Shown here: in pieces, positions 42,606 through 50,160 of the stretch
Layout of the letters: every line of letters begins with the position of its first letter
Position numbering within the stretch: position 1 is the stretch's first letter
Source: an uncultured Eubacteriales bacterium
GTDB taxonomy: Bacteria; Bacillota; Clostridia; Christensenellales; UBA1242
Length of the DNA stretch: 64,000 bases
NCBI GenBank assembly: GCA_948607205.1
Contig: CAPERS010000004.1
Location: forward strand, 1-64,000
Reading direction: 5' to 3'
Notes under the pieces: model-generated
The model's database searches: none
The model's input: only the letters and a program-made list of their open reading frames with translations
What the model was told of the DNA's origin: nothing
Translations under genes and position numbers: made by a program

Positions 42606-43516
42606 CATTTTTGATTTTTTGAAAAAAGTAAATTTGTCATCTTGTCTTCAACAACGCTTTGTGCTCTGTCGCGTCCTGCGCCAAGATACTTTCTTGGGTC
42701 GAATTCTTTCTGGTTATTATTTAAAACAGTTCTTGCACCGCTTGTCAAAGCAAGTCTTAAATCTGTGTCAGTGTTTATTTTGACAATGTTATGCTCCTTT
42801 ATTGCCTCTATTATCAAATCTTTCGGTATCCCAACTGCGTTTTCAATATTTCCGCCATTTGCGTTTATCTCTTCAAGAAGGTCTTGTTCAACAGTTGATG
42901 CTCCGTGCAAAACAAGTGGAAAGTTTGGCAAAAGCAATTCAATTTCTGAAAGTATGTCAAATCTCAAAGTTTGTTCGCCTTGATATTTGTATGCGCCATG
43001 ACTTGTGCCGATGGCGATTGCAAGGGTGTCAACGCCAGTTTTTGTAACAAACTCTTTGGCTTTGTTCGGGTCGGTGAAATGATGGAAATCTGACTTAGTG
43101 TTCTCTTCAATGCCTTTAAGTTGACCAAGTTCGCCTTCGACAAGGACGCCATGCTTGTGTGCATAGTTCACAACTTTTCTGGTCAATTTAACATTTTCTT
43201 CAAATGGTAAGGCAGAGCAGTCAATCATGACGCTGTCAAAGCCAAGTTCAATAGCCTTTTTGCAAACCTCATAACTTTTGCCGTGGTCAAGATGAAGAAA
43301 AATCCCTTTATTCTTTCTTGCCGTGTTTGCAAGAGGCATAAGGAATTCGCCCATATACTGCATAGCGCCCTCGCTGACAGAAATTATGCAAGGCGACGAA
43401 AGAGTTTCGCTTGCACTGACAATCGCTTGCAAAACTTCCATATTATTGAAATTAAACGCGCCAAGCGCAAAGCCTTTTTTCAATGCTTTATCAAAATAGA
43501 ATTTCAAATTTTTCAT
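42605..43516 (-). CDS. fba: Class II fructose-bisphosphate aldolase (303 aa)
   Basis: Glycolytic/gluconeogenic aldolase using zinc. GAFNFNNMEVLQAIV at the N-terminus, IFLHLDHGKSYEVCKKAIE (zinc and catalytic HLDHG), VEGELGQLKGIEE (zinc Glu), AIAIGTSHGAYK (zinc His and phosphate), LVLHGAST (zinc His) and NTDTDLRLALT. The start is ATG 43516 with GGAAGG upstream; the longer in-frame form to 43711 would run through the promoter. It could also be a tagatose-bisphosphate aldolase of the same family. Confidence 0.95.
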   Translation of the reverse strand: MKNLKFYFDKALKKGFALGAFNFNNMEVLQAIVSASETLSSPCIISVSEGAMQYMGEFLMPLANTARKNKGIFLHLDHGKSYEVCKKAIELGFDSVMIDCSALPFEENVKLTRKVVNYAHKHGVLVEGELGQLKGIEENTKSDFHHFTDPNKAKEFVTKTGVDTLAIAIGTSHGAYKYQGEQTLRFDILSEIELLLPNFPLVLHGASTVEQDLLEEINANGGNIENAVGIPKDLIIEAIKEHNIVKINTDTDLRLALTSGARTVLNNNQKEFDPRKYLGAGRDRAQSVVEDKMTNLLFSKNQK

Positions 43517-43535
43517 AAAAACCTTCCTTTGACAA

Positions 43536-43563
43536 ATTGTAACACATTTTTTAAGATAGACAA
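43536..43563 (-). promoter_or_regulatory. fba: Promoter of fba
   Basis: On the minus strand: TTGTCT (43563-43558), 16-bp spacer ending TGT, TACAAT (43541-43536). Confidence 0.6.
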
Positions 43564-43592
43564 ACATAATATTAGACAAGAGGTGGAAAAAT

Positions 43593-44279
43593 ATGAAAAA
43601 AATATCAATCAAAAAATCACATTGGAAAAAATTGTCGGTTGCTTTCATGTTTATGATGACGCCAATTATGCTTGTTGGATGCCAAGGCACAGCGTCTATC
43701 GAAGACAACATGAGTGAGCAAACGTCAATCTACTTCACAGCAAAGAGTGGCGACCACTCTGCATCTATCAGCGTTGGAACAAGAGAGAATCCATACATTA
43801 TTGATGGCTACTCACAAAAAAACTGCGATTTTTCGCTGATAAATGTGAAATTTAATTCAAATTTGAGCGACAATATTATTGCTGGCAAGTTGACTGTCAA
43901 TGACAAAGAGAGCGATGTCACTCTTGATTTTAATCCTATTTCTAGGTCATATATGGTTGACCTTGGCTATCAACTTGATGGCGAGGACAGTGTCAAACTT
44001 GTTTATGAAGGAATTGAATTCAACTTTGAAAATGTAACTGGCAATTTTGCCGTATCTGGCGATGATGCGATTGAGATTGCAAAAACTCAACTTTCAAAAG
44101 AGATATCATCTTACACAAACGGCAAGACTTTTGAAGGTGAGTGCTATTTGAAAGTTCTTGGTAAGGCAGACAGTTTTGACAAACTTTTCTGGTGTTTCAC
44201 GATTGAGGGGCGTGACGGCAAGACCTACAACATTCTCATTGCAGTTGATAATGCCAATGATTTTCAGATGACAAAGTAG
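43593..44279 (+). CDS. Lipoprotein of unknown function (228 aa)
   Basis: Lipoprotein signal: basic N-terminus (MKKISIKKSHWKK), hydrophobic core and lipobox MLVGC (Cys near residue 30). The mature domain is polar and beta-rich (SIYFTAKSGDHSASISVGTR), with a C-terminal alpha/beta part containing SGDDAIEIAKTQLSKEISSY and KLFWCFTIEGRDGKTYNILI, reminiscent of PepSY-type folds but unproven. AGAGGTGG precedes the ATG. A compact terminator follows. Confidence 0.8.
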   Translation: MKKISIKKSHWKKLSVAFMFMMTPIMLVGCQGTASIEDNMSEQTSIYFTAKSGDHSASISVGTRENPYIIDGYSQKNCDFSLINVKFNSNLSDNIIAGKLTVNDKESDVTLDFNPISRSYMVDLGYQLDGEDSVKLVYEGIEFNFENVTGNFAVSGDDAIEIAKTQLSKEISSYTNGKTFEGECYLKVLGKADSFDKLFWCFTIEGRDGKTYNILIAVDNANDFQMTK

Positions 44280-44299
44280 GTGATTTAATCACCTTTTTT
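44278..44299 (+). terminator. Terminator of the lipoprotein gene
   Basis: AGGTGAT-TTA-ATCACCT followed by T; it begins at the stop codon. Confidence 0.85.
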
Positions 44300-44370
44300 A
44301 TCTACATACATTTAATTTAGCATATTTTTCATAAAAGCGAATAATTTGATTTTTAAATATTTTGATTTTG

Positions 44371-44379
44371 TGCTATACT
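44371..44379 (+). promoter_or_regulatory. hflX: Extended -10 promoter of hflX (leaderless)
   Basis: TGC-TATACT (44371-44379); the ATG is 6 nt downstream. The -35 region is poor. Confidence 0.55.
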
Positions 44380-44385
44380 AAAAAT

Positions 44386-45492
44386 ATGAAAATACATTCA
44401 ACAGAAGAAATAAAAGAAAATTGCATAATTGTTGCAATTTCAACCAAGAAAGAAGATGATATTTCACGCAAGATTGATGAAACCACGAGATTGGCAACAA
44501 CGGCAGGACTTAATGTTGTGAAATGCTTTTATCAAGTGATAAAAGATTTCAATAAGGCGACCGTTCTTGGAAAAGGCAAACTTGAAGAGATTGGTCAGTT
44601 TATTGAAGAGTGTGATGAAGTGATTGACGTTGCTATTGTTGACTATGCGCTCAGCGGAAGTCAGATGAAAAATCTCACAAACGCGTGGGGAGTGAAGATT
44701 GTTGACAGAGTTGGACTTATCATTGACATTTTCGCCAAAGGCGCTCAGTCGCGTGAGGCACGGCTCCAAGTCAAACTTGCGCAAGATAAATATATTCTGC
44801 CACGCCTCAGCGAGATTGCAGGAACGAGCGGTCGTTTTGGCGGAGCAGGTGTTGGCATGCGCGGACCTGGCGAAACCAAAATTGAACTGAACAAGCGTAT
44901 CCTTGAAAAAGAAATCGAATCACTTAAAAAACAAATTGAAAAAATCAAAGAGCAACGCCTTATTTCAAGACGCGAGCGCAATAAGTCAGGTCTGCCAAAA
45001 ATTGCAATCGTCGGCTATACTAACGCAGGCAAATCCAGCCTTCTTAACGCGCTAACCAAAGAGAATATCTACGCTGATGACAAGTATTTTGCAACGCTTG
45101 ACACAACCAGCCGAAAACTATATTTAGGTGAAAACAGATTCGCAATTCTCACCGACACTGTCGGCTTTATCAGTGACCTTCCACACCAACTTGTTGACGC
45201 CTTTTCTTCAACTCTTGAAGAGGCAACAGACGCCGATCTCATCTTGCACGTGGTCGATATCTCGCTTGACGAACAAACCGATAGGGGTGTTGAATATGTC
45301 ACAAACATGAAGGTCACCAACGCGCTTCTCGACAGCCTTGGCGCGACAAAAAATAGGCTGACAGTTTTCAACAAAAGTGATAAACTTTCAAAGCCAGTTC
45401 AACTTAAAGAAAACGAAATTCTCATTTCCACCAAAACCAAGCGCGGAATTGACGCACTGCTTGCGAAGATAGCAGACAATTTGTTTAATTGA
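44386..45492 (+). CDS. hflX: GTPase HflX (368 aa)
   Basis: Ribosome-associated GTPase that rescues or splits stalled 70S particles. The N-terminal domain has ATVLGKGKLEEIGQFIEE and DYALSGSQMKNLTNAWGV; the linker has GGAGVGMRGPGETKIELNKR, the HflX signature. The G domain has IAIVGYTNAGKSSLLNALT (G1, near residue 212), TDTVGFISDLPHQLVDAF (G3) and VFNKSDKL (G4). It is slightly shorter than the average HflX. The start is ATG 44386; there is no Shine-Dalgarno and TATACT lies 6 nt upstream, so translation is probably leaderless. Confidence 0.96.
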   Translation: MKIHSTEEIKENCIIVAISTKKEDDISRKIDETTRLATTAGLNVVKCFYQVIKDFNKATVLGKGKLEEIGQFIEECDEVIDVAIVDYALSGSQMKNLTNAWGVKIVDRVGLIIDIFAKGAQSREARLQVKLAQDKYILPRLSEIAGTSGRFGGAGVGMRGPGETKIELNKRILEKEIESLKKQIEKIKEQRLISRRERNKSGLPKIAIVGYTNAGKSSLLNALTKENIYADDKYFATLDTTSRKLYLGENRFAILTDTVGFISDLPHQLVDAFSSTLEEATDADLILHVVDISLDEQTDRGVEYVTNMKVTNALLDSLGATKNRLTVFNKSDKLSKPVQLKENEILISTKTKRGIDALLAKIADNLFN

Positions 45493-45494
45493 TT

Positions 45495-45770
45495 TTATTT
45501 TGAGTTTTTGTTGTCATTAATAACATCATATTTTTTTAGCGTGTCCATTATCGTTTTCAAATAACTATTTGCAATAACAATTTGCGACCGAACAGAGAAC
45601 CAAATGTCTTGGTCTGTTTTGTCGCTTTTTTTGTAGTGTGGACATGCAAGGCATTGACTTTTGCCCATTCGGCAGTGTCCACAATCAACTTTTGCGACTC
45701 GCTTATTTTTAACAATAGTGTAGTGTTGCAAATAGTTTTCGCAGTCATATTTACTTAAATGTTTTTTCAT
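45495..45770 (-). CDS. Small Cys-rich protein, probable metal-binding (91 aa)
   Basis: A 91-residue soluble protein with cysteines at YDC (residue 10), VDCGHC (near 30-33) and SQCLACPHY (near 40-43). Two CxxC pairs suggest a zinc ribbon or iron-sulfur site. The C-terminal half is helical (QIVIANSYLKTIMDTLKKYD). AAGGAGA precedes the ATG. It is convergent with hflX with a 2-nt gap. Family not recognised. Confidence 0.65.
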   Translation of the reverse strand: MKKHLSKYDCENYLQHYTIVKNKRVAKVDCGHCRMGKSQCLACPHYKKSDKTDQDIWFSVRSQIVIANSYLKTIMDTLKKYDVINDNKNSK

Positions 45771-45957
45771 TTTTTTCTCCTTTTGTGGCTATTATAATTA
45801 AAATAAAAATAAAAGTCTTACGGTTTTCAGTAATCCTAGAATTTTTATCAATTTTATTATAAAACATTTTGCGATATGGCCTTGCGAATGGCAAAGTATA
45901 ATTATAAGCATTTCACAAAAAAAGTAAGAATGGTATTCGGTAATAAGTTGTAAAATA
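45771..45957. other. Gap upstream of the Cys-rich gene
   Basis: No gene seen. TATAAT on the minus strand near 45790-45797 is a likely -10 for the leftward 45495-45770 gene. The rest, including CGCAAGGCCAT and its neighbourhood, shows no structure I can assign. Confidence 0.4.
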
Positions 45958-45988
45958 AAAAAGCACATCTAATTTTGATGTGTTTTTT
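45958..45988 (-). terminator. Terminator of the DUF1858 gene
   Basis: CACATC-AAAATTA-GATGTG (read leftward) with T tract; the A/T tracts on both sides make it usable in either direction. Confidence 0.8.
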
Positions 45989-46000
45989 GTGTTTTAAATT

Positions 46001-46216
46001 TTATTTCTTCTTTTGATTATAGGTTTCGTTGAGTTTTGCAAGAAGGAAGTCAAGGTCGATGTCATGCGTTGCGCAAGCCTGTTCGATTGTTTCCTCACTG
46101 CCAAGGTGGCAAAATATGCAAAACATTCCAAAGCCCATAAAAACATCGCCAAGGTCTTTGTCAAGTTCAAGAACGCTGTGAACGGTCATGTCTTTGGTTA
46201 TAATTTTTTCTTCCAT
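46001..46216 (-). CDS. DUF1858 domain protein (71 aa)
   Basis: Small protein filling one DUF1858 domain: DMTVHSVLELDKDLGDVFMG, then FGMFCIFCHLGSEETIEQAC, ending DIDLDFLLAKLNETY. The CxxC in GMFCIFC matches the GMhCigC motif of the family, which occurs beside hybrid-cluster and redox proteins. AGGAGAAATTT precedes the ATG. It has its own terminator. Confidence 0.9.
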   Translation of the reverse strand: MEEKIITKDMTVHSVLELDKDLGDVFMGFGMFCIFCHLGSEETIEQACATHDIDLDFLLAKLNETYNQKKK

Positions 46217-46354
46217 AAATTTCTCCTACATTTATATTTTAAACATTTTTTCAAAAAAATCAATTAAAAGTGTGTAAAAAATTTAAAATTTTGAAAATTT
46301 TGTCGTGTTTTGCCGTTTTGAAATATTTTGATTTTTCACCTCATAAATTAAAGC

Positions 46355-47074
46355 ATGAACAGTTTAAAAGATTATATTTCAAAAATTTTGGTTTCGATTT
46401 CTGAAGGAAAGGAAATCGGTTATCTGCTTGACTGCGTGCTTGATGAAGGGCTAAAAGAACTTCAGGGCTTTATTGTTGTTGACAGTGAAAGTGAAGAAGA
46501 GGTGTTTTTGCCGGTAGGAAAAATTAAGGCTCAAAATGATAAATTCATTTTTGTTGAAGGCGCTTTTGATGTTGAGTTTTTTGGCGGAGAGGAGTCAAAC
46601 AATCCAATTGGCAAACACGTTTTTGACTGCAATGGAACTGATTTTGGAAAGGTGATTGACTGCCGTTTGCGTGACAATTTTAAACTTGAAAAACTTATCA
46701 CAGACAGGTGTGAAATTGTGCAAAAAAACATTATGACAAATGGAAAAGATTTTATATTTTTTGGAAATAAAAAAAGAAAGAAAAATCAAAATAAAAAAAT
46801 ATTTGAAAATTATCAAAAAAATTCACAAAAAATTCAAGAAAATATGCCAAAAATAAAAATTCAAGAAAAAATTGAAAAAGAAATAAAACAACCTGAAAAA
46901 GTTTTTATTTCAAAAGAAATGCTTCTTGGAAAAATTGCAACTTGTGACATATTTGGCTTTAATAACGAACTTATTGTCAAAAAATTTCAAACAATTGATG
47001 AAAATGTGTTAAAAAAAGCAAAAAAACACAATAAACTTAATGTATTGTTCTTTAATTCAAAAATTGGAATATAA
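46355..47074 (+). CDS. PRC-barrel domain protein (239 aa)
   Basis: Two PRC-barrel-like units: residues about 10-75 (KILVSISEGKEIGYLLDCVL, GFIVVDSESEEEVFLPVGKI) and about 86-130 (NPIGKHVFDCNGTDFGKVID). A basic, Asn/Lys-rich linker (GNKKRKKNQNKKIFENYQKN) is followed by a third, degenerate unit (KEMLLGKIATCDIFGFNNEL). PRC-barrel proteins such as YlmC/YmxH occur in spore formers. The start is ATG 46355; there is no Shine-Dalgarno. TTGAAA at 46318 and CATAAA at 46342 give a probable leaderless promoter, 7 nt before the ATG. AT-rich DNA without genes follows (47075-47280). Confidence 0.75.
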   Translation: MNSLKDYISKILVSISEGKEIGYLLDCVLDEGLKELQGFIVVDSESEEEVFLPVGKIKAQNDKFIFVEGAFDVEFFGGEESNNPIGKHVFDCNGTDFGKVIDCRLRDNFKLEKLITDRCEIVQKNIMTNGKDFIFFGNKKRKKNQNKKIFENYQKNSQKIQENMPKIKIQEKIEKEIKQPEKVFISKEMLLGKIATCDIFGFNNELIVKKFQTIDENVLKKAKKHNKLNVLFFNSKIGI

Positions 47075-47280
47075 CAAAAAATAATTTAATTTAAATATTA
47101 TTAATGAAAAATAAAATTAAAATATTTAAATAAATTTAAAATAATTAAAAATTTGATAAAAAAATAAAATAAAATAGTGCAAAAATAAAAAGTTGATAAT
47201 GCACAAAAAATTTGTAAAATCATGTGTTTTTGTTTGTATTTTTAGGGTATTTTGTAGTAAAATAAAATTGCGAGGTAAAC
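47075..47280. other. AT-rich gap without recognisable gene
   Basis: About 200 bp of extremely AT-rich DNA (mostly A and T runs up to about 47200) between the PRC-barrel gene and the VirB4 gene. I see no ORF, hairpin terminator or clear -35/-10 pair; TAAAAT near 47262 could be a -10 for the VirB4 gene. Confidence 0.5.
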
Positions 47281-49944
47281 GTGATTAGAATAATACCTAG
47301 AAAAACAAAAGTTAAACTTGAATTTGTCAGGGGCTTTACAGGGCTTGACCTTATCATTGCAATCATTGCAATTGCCGTTCTTGGTGTGCTTATTGCATCC
47401 AACTTTCCGGGTGCGATTTGGGTTGCAGTTGTTTGGGCAATTTTTTCAATTTCATTATTTTTCAAAATTGCAGACAGCGAGAGATTTTATGTGACAATAT
47501 CCTATCTCGCTCGTTTTTCAATGCAGAAAAAGAAATATCTTAAAACGGTCACCAAGGGTAAGCCTAACATCAAAAACATCATTCCATTTGAAAGTATCTA
47601 TCAAGACAGATGTATTTCATTTGGAGATTACTATGCCGAAGTTTTGGAAGTTCAGCCAATTCTTTTCGGACTTTTAAATGAATACAATCAAAACAACCTC
47701 ATCGACGTTGGTTTTTCAAACGCACTTAGAAGACTTGAAGAAAATCAAGTTTGTGAAATTGTGAAAATCAATAAGGCGCTTGTTCTTGACAATTATGCTT
47801 ACATCGAAAATAAAAAATATGACCGCTTGCTCGACATGATGTATGATAAGCAAATGACGCAAGCAGAAGTTGACGCAAGAGCACCTATCTTTGAAGAGCG
47901 AGTTTCTTTCATCGAAGATAAAAACAGAAAGAACAAAATTTATAAAGACTTTTTCTATATAGTTGTGCTTGGCAAGGACCTCGAGTCACTTGAAAACACA
48001 GTCAGCGGTATGGCAAGTTCGCTTGCGACAGCGCTCAACCCAGTCAACACCAGAAGACTTATGGGGCAGGAACTTGCAGTTTTCCTTCGCGCAAACTATA
48101 ACCGCGAATTTGACGAACGTGAACTTGAAGGTGTGCCTTTCTCTGAATACATAAATTGGGCAACTCCAAACAAAGTTAAGTTTGGCGCTGCGAAATATAA
48201 CATCGACGGCAGAGATTACAGAACTTTCGCGATAACCGAATATCCAATTCAGGTTGGAAACGCGTGGGGTGCTTCATTCTTCCTTCTTGACAGAACAAAG
48301 GTTGTGATGAAATTTAAAAAAGCGCCCAAGTATGACTCTGAAAAGAAAATCGATAAGGCAATCATGGACATGGAGTCAAGATTGTATAAAACTGGAAAGA
48401 GTTCAACTCGTATTGAAATTCAAACACACCTTCAAACTCTTCGTGACCTCTTGGCAGAACTCAAAAACAATAACCAACAACTTTATGATGTTAACACTTT
48501 CATAACTTGTGAAGATTCAGCAAGAAAAGATATTAAAGCAATTTTAAAACAGTCTGGTTTCCGCTTCACTGAAATGTTTGCTCGTCAGATTGATGCTTTC
48601 GTTTCTTCAAGCGTTTCTATGCGTGACAACATCAATGAGTTCAAGAGGGGAATCCCAACTTACACACTTGCAGGCGTCTTCCCATTTATCTCAAGTGAAC
48701 TTCAAGATGAAAATGGTTTCTATCTTGGTGACAATGAATATCCTGTTTTTGTTGACTTCTTCAAGCGTGACCTGCGCCGTGTTAACTCCAACATGATGGT
48801 CGTTGGAAAATCAGGTTCAGGAAAATCATTCGCAACCAAAACACTGCTTGCCAATCTTTCGGCTGATAACACCAAAATCTTCATTTGTGACCCTGAAAAA
48901 GAGTATGACAAACTGACTTACAGTCTTAAAGGAAAAATGATTGACGTTGGTTCTTCACTTCAAGGTATCATCAATCCATTCCACGTTATCCGTGCGCTTG
49001 ATAAGGATGACGACGAAGGCGATAAGAAATACTTTGAAACAAGCAAGAAAGATGACTCTTTCAATCAGCACCTTCAATTCCTTGAACAATTTTTCAGAAC
49101 TGTGCTCGAAGGTATTCAAAGTGACGCATTCGAGGTTCTCAACTCGCTTGTGCTTGACCTTTATGACAAGTTCAAGATTGACGAAAACACAGACCTTAGA
49201 AAACTTACTCCAAAAGATTATCCAACTTTTGATGACCTCTATTCGCTTTTGACAGCAAGGTTAAAAACTGCAAAAGATGAATTCCTTGTCAACAACCTCA
49301 GAATTGTTGAGGCATATATTCGAAAGTTTGCAAAAGGTGGACGAAACAGCAACCTTTGGAATGGACCAACTTCAATTGAGACCAATGAAAACCTTATTTG
49401 TTTCAACTTCCAGTCGCTGATTGCAGGAAACAACGCGATGATAACCAACGCGCAAATGCTTCTTGTTTTCAAATATCTTGAAAATGAAATTATCAATAAT
49501 AAGGACTATAACAAACTTCATCACACAAACAGAAAAATTATTATCTGCGTTGACGAGGCGCACACATTCATTAACCCTCGTTATCCAATTGCCCTCAACT
49601 TCATGGCAGCAATGGCAAAACGTATTCGTAAGTATGGTGGAATGCAGATTGTCATCACGCAGAATATCAATGACTTCGTGGGAACGGAAGAAATCAAGCG
49701 TCAGTCGACGGCTATCATCAACGCATGTCAATATTCACTTATCTTCTCGCTCTCGCCAAACGACGTGAACGACATTATTGAACTCTACAAAAACTCGGGT
49801 GGAATCAATAAGGAAGAGCAGAACTCAATCGTAACAGCCGGTCTTGGTCAAGCGTTCATTATCACATCGCCAACAGCCAGAACAATGGTTCAGATTCACG
49901 CGCTTGATTACGTTGAATCAATCTTCAAAGACAAAAACGAATAG
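47281..49944 (+). CDS. Lone VirB4/TraE-family ATPase with fused N-terminal membrane part (887 aa)
   Basis: Type IV secretion/conjugation-type ATPase. Residues 15-60 form two membrane segments (GLDLIIAIIAIAVLGVLIAS and AIWVAVVWAIFSISLFFKI), like a fused PrgI/VirB3-type component. Walker A is MVVGKSGSGKSFATK near residue 506, Walker B KIIICVDEAHTFI near 755, followed by GMQIVITQNINDFVGTEEIK and RQSTAIINACQYSLIFSLSP, all typical of VirB4. The start is GTG 47281 with GAGGT upstream. No relaxase, coupling protein or other T4SS gene is within 14 kb on either side; the next gene encodes a giant lipoprotein and then rpoB, so this looks chromosomal rather than part of a mobile element. Confidence 0.9.
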   Translation: MIRIIPRKTKVKLEFVRGFTGLDLIIAIIAIAVLGVLIASNFPGAIWVAVVWAIFSISLFFKIADSERFYVTISYLARFSMQKKKYLKTVTKGKPNIKNIIPFESIYQDRCISFGDYYAEVLEVQPILFGLLNEYNQNNLIDVGFSNALRRLEENQVCEIVKINKALVLDNYAYIENKKYDRLLDMMYDKQMTQAEVDARAPIFEERVSFIEDKNRKNKIYKDFFYIVVLGKDLESLENTVSGMASSLATALNPVNTRRLMGQELAVFLRANYNREFDERELEGVPFSEYINWATPNKVKFGAAKYNIDGRDYRTFAITEYPIQVGNAWGASFFLLDRTKVVMKFKKAPKYDSEKKIDKAIMDMESRLYKTGKSSTRIEIQTHLQTLRDLLAELKNNNQQLYDVNTFITCEDSARKDIKAILKQSGFRFTEMFARQIDAFVSSSVSMRDNINEFKRGIPTYTLAGVFPFISSELQDENGFYLGDNEYPVFVDFFKRDLRRVNSNMMVVGKSGSGKSFATKTLLANLSADNTKIFICDPEKEYDKLTYSLKGKMIDVGSSLQGIINPFHVIRALDKDDDEGDKKYFETSKKDDSFNQHLQFLEQFFRTVLEGIQSDAFEVLNSLVLDLYDKFKIDENTDLRKLTPKDYPTFDDLYSLLTARLKTAKDEFLVNNLRIVEAYIRKFAKGGRNSNLWNGPTSIETNENLICFNFQSLIAGNNAMITNAQMLLVFKYLENEIINNKDYNKLHHTNRKIIICVDEAHTFINPRYPIALNFMAAMAKRIRKYGGMQIVITQNINDFVGTEEIKRQSTAIINACQYSLIFSLSPNDVNDIIELYKNSGGINKEEQNSIVTAGLGQAFIITSPTARTMVQIHALDYVESIFKDKNE

Positions 49945-50149
49945 GCGTCGATGACGCTTACTAAATGAAGCAGAATTATTAGAGTATTCAAATAAGTGCA
50001 TAATGCACAAGCGTTTACTATTCGAAGCAAGTTATTTTAATAAAATTAAAAAGTGGCTAATCCAGTGCCTTAGGCACATACTATTCGAAGTTAATTTTGT
50101 AGATTAGGATTAATATGTGGCAACGCCACACAAAAAGCGCATAATGCGC
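49945..50149. repeat. Array of five short hairpins before the giant lipoprotein gene
   Basis: GCGTC-GAT-GACGC (49945-49957), GTGCATAATGCAC (49996-50008), GTGCCTTAGGCAC (50065-50077), TGTGGC-AAC-GCCACA (50116-50130) and GCGCATAATGCGC (50137-50149). The second and third are followed by TACTATTCGAAG, and the first by TTACTAAATGAAG. The last hairpin abuts the AAGGAG ribosome site of the next gene. None has a clear T tract, so they are not ordinary terminators. Confidence 0.85.
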
Positions 50150-50160
50150 AAGGAGAGATT

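Noticed and set aside
47281..49944. Integrative conjugative element around the VirB4 gene
   Set aside because: No integrase, relaxase, coupling protein or attachment repeats were seen, and the flanking genes are chromosomal housekeeping types.
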